A DNA stretch of 10,000 nt from Conus ventricosus (GCA_018398815.1 CM031622.1:22758517-22768516), one strand, 5' to 3'; counted from the first letter of the stretch, positions 1 to 7,080 are shown. Made by a program: numbers and translations. The notes: generated from the letters alone by a model not told the origin.

Positions 1-538
1 CACAGACACTATTTCCCATCACACATAGCCCCACAGACACTATTCCTATCCCCACACAGCCCCACAGACACTATTCATATCACACATAGCCCCATTGACA
101 CTATTCCTATCACACAAAGCCCCACAGACACTATTCCTATCACACAGAGCCCCACAGACACTATTCCTATCACACATAGCGCCACAGACACTATTCCCAT
201 CACACATAGCCCCACAGACACTATTCCTATCACACATAGCCCCACAGACACTATTCCTATCACACGTAAGTCCCACAGACACTATTCCCATCACACATAG
301 CCCCACAGACACTATTCCCATCACACATAGCGACAGAGACACTATTCCTATCACACATAGCGACAGAGACACTATTCCTATCACACATAGCCCACAGACA
401 CTATTCCTATCACACATAGCCCCACAGACACTATTCCTATCACACGTAGTGACAGAGACACTATTCCTATCACACATAGCCCCATCGACACTATTCCCAT
501 CACACATAGCCCCACAGACACTATTCCTATCACACATA
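1..538. repeat. 30-bp minisatellite, left block (about 18 units)
   Basis: Tandem units of 30 bp begin CCCCACAGACAC and end CACACATAG, with TATTCCTAT or TATTCCCAT between. The period is plain because the same phase recurs twice per 60 bases. The array already runs at position 1, so its true left end lies outside the window. A second unit class starts CGACAGAGACAC (for example near 330, 360 and 449). Variation is mostly single substitutions (CCT/CCC, CACATAG/CACGTAG), with a few one-base indels, such as an extra T in ATTTCCC at the start and an extra base after CACGTAAG near 270. Because 30 is a multiple of three and the unit lacks stops in several frames, long open frames appear on both strands. 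I regard these as artefacts: indels break the frame, and nothing gene-like flanks the array. Confidence 0.97.
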
Positions 539-1060
539 ATAATAATAATAATGAATACTTATATAGCGCCTATTCTGGGCTAGAGGCCAAGCTCTAAGCG
601 CTTTACAATCAACACTCGTTTACACAAACGGGCTGCCTACCTGAGTAGTGCCGATTGAAGAGCTGCCAGCTGGCGCTTCATTCAGTCGTTTCCCGTGTCA
701 TCCAGTCAGTGTCGTTCAATGTCGATCACTCATTTTCCTTACTTCCTTCATTCTTTCATTTCTCACGCAGGGTGCATGCTATGTGTAACGTGTCATCCAT
801 ACCAACGGCCAAACTGGCCTACTCTTCCGAAAGTTGGTGATGGGATTTTTACGTGTATGCAAGATGTTACGCGTGCATTCACACACGGAACCTCGGTTTT
901 ATAGTCTCATTCGAAGGACTGTATGGGAAATGGAGTCAGAACCAATGTTAACTTCGAGGGAAAAATCCCCCTGTACCGAAACGCCCCGGCGAGGTTCGAA
1001 CCCGCAACCCCAGGATCACCAAGATTACGAGTCAGGCACTCTACCAACTGAGCTATCCCC
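536..1060 (-). mobile_element. tRNA-derived SINE inserted in the minisatellite
   Basis: Read on the minus strand, the element starts near 1060 with a tRNA-like head carrying both RNA polymerase III promoter boxes. The body contains a block around 790-915 (CCGAGGTTCCGTGTG and CACGTAAAA) that I recognise as a conserved SINE module in mollusc and other invertebrate genomes. It ends with TAAAGCGCTTAGAGC, then GGCGCTATATAAGTATTC and an (ATT)n tail at 536-552. That order (head, conserved body, GCGCTATATAA end, short-repeat tail) is diagnostic of a SINE, which would be mobilised in trans by a LINE. At about 520 bp it is long for a SINE but appears full-length. The family name is not assigned; resemblance to the conserved-domain SINEs of molluscs is from memory. 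Minisatellite units flank it directly on both sides, and no clear target-site duplication is visible. Confidence 0.85.
985..1060 (-). pseudogene. tRNA-like head of the SINE with A and B boxes
   Basis: On the minus strand the A box TAGCTCAGTTGG (1055-1044) matches the Pol III consensus, and the B box GGGTTCGAACCTC (1003-991) is nearly perfect. The T-arm GCGGG/CTCGC (1005-989) pairs apart from one G-T. The anticodon loop reads CTCGTAA, nominally CGT (Thr-like). The acceptor arms do not pair, and extra bases lie between the anticodon stem and the T-arm. It is therefore a SINE promoter head and not a working tRNA gene. It would act as an internal Pol III promoter if still active. Confidence 0.8.
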
Positions 1061-2986
1061 ACAGACACTCTTCCTATCACAAATAGCCCCACAGACACTA
1101 TTCCTATCACACATAGCGACAGAGACACTATTAATATCACACATAGCGCCACAGACACTATTCCCATCACATATAGCCCCATAGACACTATTCCCATCAC
1201 ACATAGCCCCACAGACGCCTATTCCCATCACACATAGCCCACAGACACTATTCCCATCATACATAGCCCCACAGACACTATTTCCCATCACACATAGCGA
1301 CAGAGACACTATTCCAATCACACATAGCCCCACAGACACTATTCCTATCACACATAGCCCCACAGACACTATTCCTATCACACATAGCCCCACAGACACT
1401 ATTCCTATCACACATAGCGACAGAGACACTATTCCAATCACACATAGCCCCATAGACACTATTCCTATCACACATAGCGACAGAGACACTATTCCTATCA
1501 CACACAGCCCCAAAGACACTATTCCCATCACACATAGCCCCATAGACACTATTCCTATCACATATAGCGACAGAGACCTATTCCTATCACACATAGCCCC
1601 ACAGACACTATTCCCATCACACATAGCCCCCCAGACACTATTCCATTCACACACAGCCCCACAGACACTATTCCTATCACACACAGCCCCTCAGACACTA
1701 TTCCTATCACACATAGCGACAGAGACACTATTCCTATCACACATAGCCACACAGACACTATTCCTATCACACATAGCCCCACAGACACTATTCCTATCAC
1801 ACATAGCCCCACAGACACCATTCCTATCACATATAGCGACACAGACACTATTCATATCACACATAGCCACACAGACACTATTCTATCACACATAGCCCCA
1901 CAGACACTATTCCTATCACACGTAGCGACAGAGACACTATTCCTATCACACATAGCCCCACAGACACTATTCCCATCACACATAGCCCCACAGACACTAT
2001 TCCTATCACACATAGCGACAGAGACACTATTCCTATCACACATAGCCCCATAGACACTATTCCTATCACACATAGCCCCACAGACACTATTCCTATTACA
2101 CACAGCCCCGCAGACACTATTCCTATCACACATAGCCCCACAGACACTATTTCTATCACACATAGCCCCACAGACACTATTCCTATCACACACAGGCCCC
2201 ACAGACACTATTCCTATCACACATAGCGACAGAGACACTATTCCAATCACACGTAGCGACAGAGACACTATTCCTACCACACATAGCCCCACTGTCACTA
2301 TTCCCATCACATATAGCCCCACAGACACTAGTCCTATCACACATAGCGACAGAGACACTATTCCTATCACACGTGGCCACACAGACACTATTCCTATCAC
2401 ACACAGCCCCACAGACACTATTCCCATCACACATAGCCACACAGACACTATTCCTATCACACGTAGCCCCACAGACACCATTCCTATCACACATAGCCCC
2501 ACAGACACTATTCCTACCACACATAGCCCCACTGACACTATTCCCATCACACATAGCCCCACAGACACTATTCCCATCGCACATAGCACCACAGACACTA
2601 CTCCTATCACACATAGCCCCACAGACACTATTCCTATCACACGTAGCCCCACAGACACTATTCCCATCGCACATAGCCCCACAGATACTATTCCTATCAC
2701 ACATAGCCCCACAGATACTATTCCTATCACACATAGCCCCACAGACACTATTCCTATCACACGTTGCCTCACAGACACTATTCCTATCACACATAGCCTC
2801 ACAGACACTATTCCTATCACACGTAGCCTCACAGACACTATTCCTATCACACGTAGCCTCACAGACACTATTCCTATCACACACAGCCCCACAGACACTA
2901 TTCCTATCACACATAGCCCCACAGACACTATTCCTATCACACATAGCCCCACAGACACTATTCCTATCACAACGTAGCCACACAGA
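1057..2986. repeat. 30-bp minisatellite, right block (about 64 units)
   Basis: This is the same 30-bp unit and orientation as the left block, so the two blocks are one array interrupted by the SINE. Units are not randomly mixed. The CGACAGAG class appears from about 1116 to 2346 at intervals of one to seven units and is then absent to the end. A CTCACAGACAC variant forms four consecutive units near 2766-2860, and a GATACT variant forms two consecutive units near 2685-2715. Such clustering fits local unit duplication or gene conversion. One-base indels occur (near 1216, 1577 and 2193). The unit next to the SINE is more divergent (CACTCTTCC, CACAAATAG), as is the last partial unit (CAACGTAGCCACACAGA). 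Minus-strand open frames of up to about 500 codons cross the array, unique DNA and the GT tract; I judge them spurious. Confidence 0.97.
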
Positions 2987-3175
2987 AATCGTCCGATCAA
3001 AGTGTCGTCGTGAGAAGTCCACAGGAGCTGTTCATAACAGGTCGCCAGCCGTGAGGTAACCCACCCAAGAAGACACTGTGCTATGACAGAGTCATGTGGG
3101 TTGTGTTCCATGGTGCCTGCTTTAGTGGAACATGTACTGTGACTTCGGCTGACAAAATTAAATTGCTTAGATATC
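2987..3175. other. Unique DNA, no gene; small nested inverted repeats
   Basis: I see no coding or RNA gene here. AACCCAC (3058-3064) pairs with GTGGGTT (3096-3102), enclosing a perfect ATGAC-AGA-GTCAT hairpin (3083-3095). GTTCCA (3105-3110) pairs with TGGAAC (3126-3131). Arms of five to seven bases are not far above chance. Confidence 0.5.
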
Positions 3176-3240
3176 AGCCGCCGTGACGAAGTAGTTAGCG
3201 TCGCGGTCTCCCAGCTGGGAGGTCGTGGGTTCGTTTCGTG
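3176..3240 (+). mobile_element. Truncated tRNA-derived SINE head
   Basis: The stretch has tRNA-like order: a degenerate A box in GACGAAGTAGTTAGCG (3185-3200), a perfect 14-bp palindrome CTCCCAGCTGGGAG (3208-3221) where the anticodon stem-loop should be, and a damaged B box GGGTTCGTTTC (3228-3238; consensus GGTTCGAATCC). It stops immediately after the B box, where GT-rich sequence begins. I infer a SINE head whose body was lost or replaced by microsatellite growth. A tRNA pseudogene is the alternative. A functional tRNA is unlikely because no acceptor stem forms. Confidence 0.6.
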
Positions 3241-3259
3241 TGTGTGCGTGCATGCGCGC

Positions 3260-3260
<1 letters not shown>

Positions 3261-3332
<72 letters not shown>
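3261..3332 (+). repeat. (GT)36 microsatellite
   Basis: A perfect run of 36 GT units, preceded by the alternating purine-pyrimidine stretch GTGTGCGTGCATGCGCGCG (3242-3260). The whole can adopt Z-DNA. It begins right after the SINE head. Confidence 0.98.
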
Positions 3333-3335
<3 letters not shown>

Positions 3336-3633
3336 GCATGAACGTTAGCCGCCTACAACCTTGAAGTGACTGACCATGCTTGGATCATTAAAACAGTAGA
3401 TCTGACCACCCTGACCATTGATGAATCTCAAGTCTTTCTTGTATCCTTCAATAGATCCTTGAGCATGGCCCTAAAGACCCCCACCCCCACCCCCACCCTT
3501 CTACGTTTATCACTCTTTACATAATGATTGTTGAAGAAAACTTGTTTCCTTGCCCCTGTTTTTCTCTTTCTACCCTTCACCCATTGTTTTTGGATGGCGC
3601 TGAAATCTTTTCTTGAGCTCTTGGTGCTGAGAA
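3333..3633. other. Unique DNA, no gene; C-rich tract at 3478-3498
   Basis: No supported gene. The tract at 3478-3498 holds repeated CCCCCA, so the minus strand has four runs of three or more G separated by single T bases. This is the textbook pattern for a G-quadruplex, with a possible i-motif on the plus strand. The rest is ordinary mixed sequence. An open frame starting at 3528 runs on through CT repeats and is not credible. Confidence 0.6.
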
Positions 3634-3664
<31 letters not shown>

Positions 3665-3665
3665 G

Positions 3666-3701
<36 letters not shown>

Positions 3702-3709
3702 CTCTCTCT
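3634..3709 (+). repeat. (CT)n microsatellite
   Basis: Nearly pure CT dinucleotide repeats with a few interruptions (CCT, CGT, TTCT). This polypyrimidine tract with mirror symmetry could form triplex (H-DNA) structures. Confidence 0.97.
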
Positions 3710-3784
3710 TATGTCTTTTCAGAAGGGGCAATGGCCTTTATATGAAGTAAACCATCTGAGTTTTGAGTTTTCTCTGTCTTTTTG

Positions 3785-3786
3785 TC

Positions 3787-3861
<75 letters not shown>

Positions 3862-3950
3862 CCTCCACCTCCTTCTCCTGCTCCTCCTCCCCCTCCTCCT
3901 CCTCCTCCTCCTCCTCGCCCTCCTCCTCCCCCTCCTCCTCCTCCTCCTCC
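3785..3950 (+). repeat. Compound CTGT / CT / CTC microsatellite
   Basis: CTGT units (about 3789-3816) pass into CT units (to 3858) and then CTC/CCT triplets with CCCC interruptions (3859-3950). Almost all of the last 135 bases are pyrimidine. Proline/serine-rich or Arg-Glu-rich open frames here on either strand only reflect repeat composition. Confidence 0.97.
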
Positions 3951-4000
3951 TTAATCCTCTTTCCTCTGATAGGCTCAAGACCAATCGTACTACTCATCTC

Positions 4001-4128
4001 GCATGACAGAGGCCTATTCCAGTCCAAAGCCACATTTGTCCTGGCCAGGGATCGAGCATTCCCGTCGGCAGCGATTTGTTGTCAGCCCACCGCCATGTTG
4101 GAAAGGGCCATGGAATGGGAATAATCAC
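4001..4128. repeat. Unclassified dispersed repeat, copy 1
   Basis: This segment aligns with 5535-5662 at a nearly constant offset of 1534-1535 bases. Shared blocks are GCATGACAGAG (4001/5535), GGCCAGGGAT plus GAGCATTCCC (4043/5578), GCAGCG (4067/5602), and GGGCCA followed by GGAATG and GAATAA (4105/5639). Each copy also has an internal duplication of about 62 bases, the GGCCAGGGA block recurring as GGGCCATGGAA at 4105. Both copies lie between CT-rich and CTGT microsatellites. I do not recognise the family. Minus-strand translations share a SLA-type pattern, but neither copy shows a credible gene. Confidence 0.7.
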
Positions 4129-4145
4129 TCCCAAACTCCTTTTTG

Positions 4146-4174
4146 TACTCCCAGTTCTTATAGAACAGGGAGTA
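4146..4174. repeat. 29-bp stem-loop
   Basis: TACTCCCAGTTCT (4146-4158) and AGAACAGGGAGTA (4162-4174) are reverse complements except for one central A-A mismatch, with loop TAT. Twelve of thirteen pairs form, well above the chance level seen elsewhere in the window. There is no T-run after it and no gene before it, so a terminator role is not supported. Confidence 0.75.
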
Positions 4175-4194
4175 GGATGGGAACAAAGAAATGC

Positions 4195-4222
4195 TGCCTG
4201 TCTGTGTGTCTGTCTGTCTGTC
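4195..4222 (+). repeat. (CTGT)n microsatellite
   Basis: A short CTGT repeat with one GTGT interruption. The same motif follows the second dispersed-repeat copy at 5765. Confidence 0.9.
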
Positions 4223-4540
4223 CGTGATCAAAATTCATGTGTTCCACTCGCTCCAGACAAAACTTCTGGGCCGCTCTTTCTGAAAATTTGTAGGTATGTT
4301 CATTATGGGTCACGGATGATGCCCGATGTTTTATCTTACCAGAATAGCCGTTACTAACGGCTATAACGGCCCAAAACGGTTTTTCTTCTTTATGGAATAT
4401 CTAGAAAATGATAACGCAAACAAAAATGACGTCAAAGCTTCTTTGCGTCATAAGCCGAAGTGACGAACTACATTATGACGCATGTTTGATTGTGACGTCC
4501 TATTCAAGATAAACTGGGAGTACGTTTATATGCTTTGTAT
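4223..4540. other. Unique DNA, no gene; hairpins and TGACG cluster
   Basis: No gene is supported. AGCCGTT-ACT-AACGGCT (4346-4362) is a perfect 7-bp hairpin, followed by two more AACGG motifs. ATGACGTCAAAG (4426-4437) and CTTTGCGTCAT (4441-4451) form an imperfect hairpin. TGACG occurs on the plus strand at 4427, 4461, 4476 and 4493 and on the minus strand at 4450-4446. The first lies inside a perfect TGACGTCA palindrome, the core of CREB/ATF sites. Regulatory function is not shown. Confidence 0.5.
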
Positions 4541-4541
4541 C

Positions 4542-4570
4542 TTTTTTTTTTCTTCTTCTTCTTCTTCTTT
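4542..4570 (+). repeat. T-run and (TTC)n microsatellite
   Basis: Ten T bases (4542-4551) lead into CTT/TTC triplets. It ends about 25 bases before the inverted-repeat element at 4596. Confidence 0.95.
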
Positions 4571-4595
4571 GTTTCCCCTCCCAGGACAGTCCAGT

Positions 4596-4856
4596 GTCCG
4601 ACGTTTCGTCGAACGACATTTCGTCGAACGACATTTCGTCGAATTTTCTTGCAGCCTGCGAGGGTTGAAAGTCAACGGGAAAGAAAGTCAACGGGAAAAA
4701 AGTCACGGAGGGACCCAGTCTACTCCAAAGCAGAATCGATGGTCTTTAGATTAGAGTAGGGCGAAGCCCGAGAGAGGACGAAGGACGAATGAACGAAGGC
4801 CGTTAGGCCAAGTCGTGCTCATTCGACGAAATGTCGTTCGACGAAACGTCGCGGAC
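4596..4856. mobile_element. MITE-like inverted-repeat element, 261 bp
   Basis: The left end reads GTCCGACG, then TTTCGTCGAACGACA twice (4604-4618 and 4619-4633), then TTTCGTCGAA (4634-4643). The reverse complement of the right end (4856-4822) reads GTCCGCGACG, then the same 15-mer once and TTTCGTCGAA. The terminal inverted repeats therefore match over 25 consecutive bases plus the outer GTCCG, with a 2-bp indel. CCAGT lies directly outside both ends (4591-4595 and 4857-4861), a likely 5-bp target-site duplication. The interior has two GAAAGTCAACGGGA copies and no transposase. This is the structure of a miniature inverted-repeat transposable element moved by a DNA transposase encoded elsewhere. 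The superfamily is undetermined. Confidence 0.8.
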
Positions 4857-4861
4857 CCAGT

Positions 4862-5349
4862 ATTTCTGCAGAATGGAATGACCACATTCAGACTAATGAA
4901 AGATTGGAATGTCACAGAACGCTTAGCGGTACATCTTGCTTGAAAAATCTGTTTGGCGTTGGAAAGGGATCAGCATCGGAAAAGCCTTACCACAAGGTTT
5001 AGATCAGGAAGTTTTAGATCTTGAGATGCGTCACTAGACGCCGAAAATTTTCATTACAGTGATGTGTCCAGCGTGCAGACCAACAGGAGAAAATGAAAGT
5101 AATTTGGTTTAGACTGACCAAAACTCGTAGTTTTTGTTTGTTTGTTGTTGTTTTTCTGAAAACTTTCATAAAGCCTGAATATTACATGGAGTAGTCTTAG
5201 TTTAAGCCAAGTTTATTAATGTCCTCAACAATACTGAAACTTTGCAGATTTCACGGGTTTCTAAATTTAGAAAATGAGCAACCTTTTTTTTTTTTTTTAA
5301 ATCAGCATATTTGCGCGTATTGTTAGATGTTTGCATTGTTTCATATGTT
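4862..5349. other. Unique DNA, no gene; GTTT and T tracts
   Basis: Mixed, moderately AT-rich sequence with no supported gene or recognisable element. It contains a short GTTT/GTT-rich stretch (5131-5156) and a run of 15 T bases (5284-5298). The T run could be a retroposon tail read on the opposite strand, but I see no element attached to it. Confidence 0.5.
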
Positions 5350-5350
5350 T

Positions 5351-5393
5351 ACACACACACACACCACCACCACCACCACCCTCCACCACCACC
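5351..5393 (+). repeat. (CA)n / (CAC)n microsatellite
   Basis: About seven CA units pass into CAC triplets with one CCT interruption. Confidence 0.95.
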
Positions 5394-5477
5394 TCATAGG
5401 TCCAAGGCCTTTAAACGAATAAATCACATGAACATGAAAAAATACGAGTAGACATAAATACCTAGACATTTCATTCG

Positions 5478-5503
5478 CTCTCCTCTCTCTCTCTCTCTCT
5501 CTC
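5478..5503 (+). repeat. (CT)n microsatellite
   Basis: A short CT tract about 30 bases before the second dispersed-repeat copy, mirroring the CT/CTC tract before copy 1. Confidence 0.93.
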
Positions 5504-5534
5504 ATCTAAAACGATTAACTGAATGACTTGTTTT

Positions 5535-5662
5535 GCATGACAGAGATATCTTCATCTCCACCGCGCTTTCTGTAATGGGCCAGGGATTGAGCATTCCCAT
5601 CTGCAGCGCTCTGTTTTTGTCCCAAACTAATCTGGAAATGGGCCAGGGAATGTGAATAACCA
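5535..5662. repeat. Unclassified dispersed repeat, copy 2
   Basis: Colinear with 4001-4128 (block matches listed there). The internal duplication is clearer here: ATGGGCCAGGGATTGAGC (5575) recurs as ATGGGCCAGGGAATGTGAA (5638), 63 bases apart. Flanks again are CT upstream and C-run plus CTGT downstream. The similarity covers the whole 128 bases with only small indels, so it is common ancestry and not a shared short motif. A minus-strand open frame of 69 codons spans this copy, but copy 1 has a stop in the corresponding frame. Confidence 0.7.
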
Positions 5663-5735
5663 CCATCACCACAGTCTGTTTTTATCCACGCCATCATCGA
5701 GGCAGAATCATCTCGATGTTTCATTTATCCTTCCT

Positions 5736-5757
5736 CCCCCCCCCCCCCCCCCCCCCC
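5736..5757 (+). repeat. Poly-C run, 22 bases
   Basis: An uninterrupted run of 22 C bases after a TTCCT lead-in. Its exact length is likely to be unreliable in sequencing and variable between individuals. Confidence 0.95.
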
Positions 5758-5764
5758 AACACTT

Positions 5765-5858
5765 TATCTGCTTGCCTGCCTGTCTGTCTGTTTGTCTGCC
5801 CGTCTGTTTGTCTGCCTGTCTGTCTGCCTGCCTGCCTATCTGTCTGTCTCTCTCTGTC

Positions 5859-5914
<56 letters not shown>

Positions 5915-5926
5915 CTCCTCTCTCTC
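5765..5926 (+). repeat. Compound CTGY / CT microsatellite
   Basis: Degenerate CTGT/CTGC units (5765-5848) pass into CTCTGT and then nearly pure CT (to about 5926), the same order of motifs as at 3785-3858. It is far more degenerate in the CTGT part, which suggests it is older. Confidence 0.95.
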
Positions 5927-6080
5927 AGTTATGCATTTAGTAGAAAGTGTTAAAAAGAAAAAGGCGAGGGTAGACAGAAAGAATACTCTCTGTCTCCCCC
6001 CACCCTCTCTTTCTCCCTCTGTCTCTCCGTTATGCATTTAAAGGAAACAGTAGAAAAACAGGCGTAGAAGGAAAGACTAG
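5921..6080. repeat. Local tandem duplication, about 101-bp offset
   Basis: TCTCAGTTATGCATTTA with following GTAGAAA...AAAAAG...AGGCG (5923-5969) recurs as TCTCCGTTATGCATTTA with GTAGAAAAACAGGCG (6024-6065). ATGCATTTA starts at 5931 and 6032. Both copies are followed by a purine-rich AGAAAGA/GGAAAGA stretch, and both are preceded by CT/CTGT repeats. This looks like a tandem duplication of a CT tract plus flank, possibly by slippage or unequal exchange within CT repeats. Confidence 0.65.
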
Positions 6081-6141
6081 ATGTTAACTAATAATTATCT
6101 CGGTACCCATCCCCCACCCTCTACTCCTTACCATCACCCCC

Positions 6142-6147
6142 CCTCTC

Positions 6148-6187
<40 letters not shown>

Positions 6188-6205
6188 CTCTCTCTCTTCT
6201 CTCTC

Positions 6206-6238
<33 letters not shown>

Positions 6239-6243
6239 GGCTC
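6142..6243 (+). repeat. (CT)n microsatellite with CTGT interruptions
   Basis: Preceded by C-runs, this CT tract with several CTGT and CCT interruptions ends at the truncated side of the LINE fragment. Confidence 0.96.
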
Positions 6244-6263
6244 TCGTCCACGGACCGGTTTAA

Positions 6264-6683
6264 AACTCAACAAGCCATATGGAAAGTGGAATGGGAAGCC
6301 CTGCTCGGCATGAAGTAATGTGCCACCTTTCACTGGAAGGGCTCATGATTATGGATGTGTTGCCCGGAACATGTACGAGTGAAAGGAAACGAGAGAGCAG
6401 ACACACTGGCCGGCAAGGGAACGAGGAGAACTGGGTTACAGCTCGGCGGATCTGACGTCATGTGTAACCTCAAGTAAGCTTATTACCTCGACAAACAAGA
6501 GCAAGGCCACGAAACATTCACCATCTTACAGATCTGAACATCGACAGAGGAAGTGGCCGCACATCTAGACATAAAGGAAGAACAATAAACATCACGTACC
6601 AAACAAATATTGGAATGATTTCAAGACTAACACCGCGAAGACTCCAAGAGAATGGTGCAGACTCATACTAGGCCTTTCCAATA
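6264..6683 (+). pseudogene. Decayed LINE ORF2 3' end: RNase H and C-terminal tail
   Basis: Three reading-frame segments together resemble the end of a non-LTR retrotransposon polyprotein. Segment one (from 6264, containing ESGMGSPARHEVM) changes frame near 6345. Segment two (6352-6525) reads LWMCCPEHVRVKGNERAD, then TLAGKG and LQLGGSDVMCNLK, a TAA stop at 6475-6477, and QEQGHETF. Segment three (from about 6528) reads DLNIDRGSGR, YQTNIGMISR and RLQENGADSY, then TAG at 6669. In intact RNase H domains of I-group elements, CPGH.GV.GNE.AD carries the conserved His and the last catalytic Asp; here PGH has become PEH. The tail with RGSGR and QTNIG is also familiar from such elements. Two frameshifts and two stops make it non-functional. 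The reverse transcriptase and endonuclease are missing: the fragment stops at the CT tract ending at 6243, consistent with 5' truncation. The clade (I, Nimb or similar) is inferred from memory. Confidence 0.88.
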
Positions 6684-6857
6684 ACGGACACAAAATGATC
6701 AAACGCATGTCAACTGAGATAAGACTTTGAATCTCTCAGGGACCCCAGTGTATACTGTAGATATGTGTGCGCTAGTGGATGTGCCTTGGTGTGTGCATCG
6801 GTGGGGCGATGCAGGTGTGTAAAGCAGAGCGCCCATAGGTGTGAGTGCGAATGCGTT

Positions 6858-6858
<1 letters not shown>

Positions 6859-6924
<66 letters not shown>

Positions 6925-6925
6925 T

Positions 6926-6968
<43 letters not shown>
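6859..6968 (+). repeat. (GT)n microsatellite, interrupted
   Basis: GT repeats with two GGTG and one TTTG interruption, then a TTG/TTC-rich degenerate stretch to about 7016. Upstream (6760-6858) the sequence is already GTG-rich. Cys-Val or Val-Cys open frames here are compositional. Confidence 0.97.
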
Positions 6969-6969
<1 letters not shown>

Positions 6970-7080
6970 GTGTTCTTATTGTTCTTTTTGTTCTTGTTGT
7001 TCTTGGTATTGTTCTCATTACTATGTCATCTTCTAAACATTCCTTCCCACAAATAATCGAAGGTGTGCTCGCACGCACGC

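Noticed and set aside
985..1060. Functional tRNA-Thr gene
   Set aside because: The acceptor arms do not pair, extra bases precede the T-arm, and a SINE body follows directly.
1..2986. CRISPR array (30-bp repeats)
   Set aside because: The repeats are head to tail with no unique spacers, in an evidently eukaryotic setting.
3058..3131. Nested hairpins as a structured RNA
   Set aside because: Arms are only five to seven bases with long loops, and no promoter or conserved element is present.
1852..3339. 495-codon minus-strand open frame (and others across 1-2986)
   Set aside because: It runs through the GT tract, unique DNA and the 30-bp array. The unit is ten codons without a stop, so long frames arise in several phases on both strands, and one-base indels shift phase within the array.
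3528..4124. 198-codon plus-strand frame
   Set aside because: Its centre is Leu/Ser/Pro runs from CT and CTC repeats, and its end lies in the dispersed repeat.
4482..4759. Small proteins of 68-90 codons with repeated VERHF or FRRTT motifs
   Set aside because: The motifs are translations of the 15-bp subrepeat in the MITE terminus.
5515..5724. 69-codon minus-strand frame across dispersed-repeat copy 2
   Set aside because: Similar residues appear in copy 1, but with a stop and indels. Shared ancestry of repeat DNA explains the likeness without coding.
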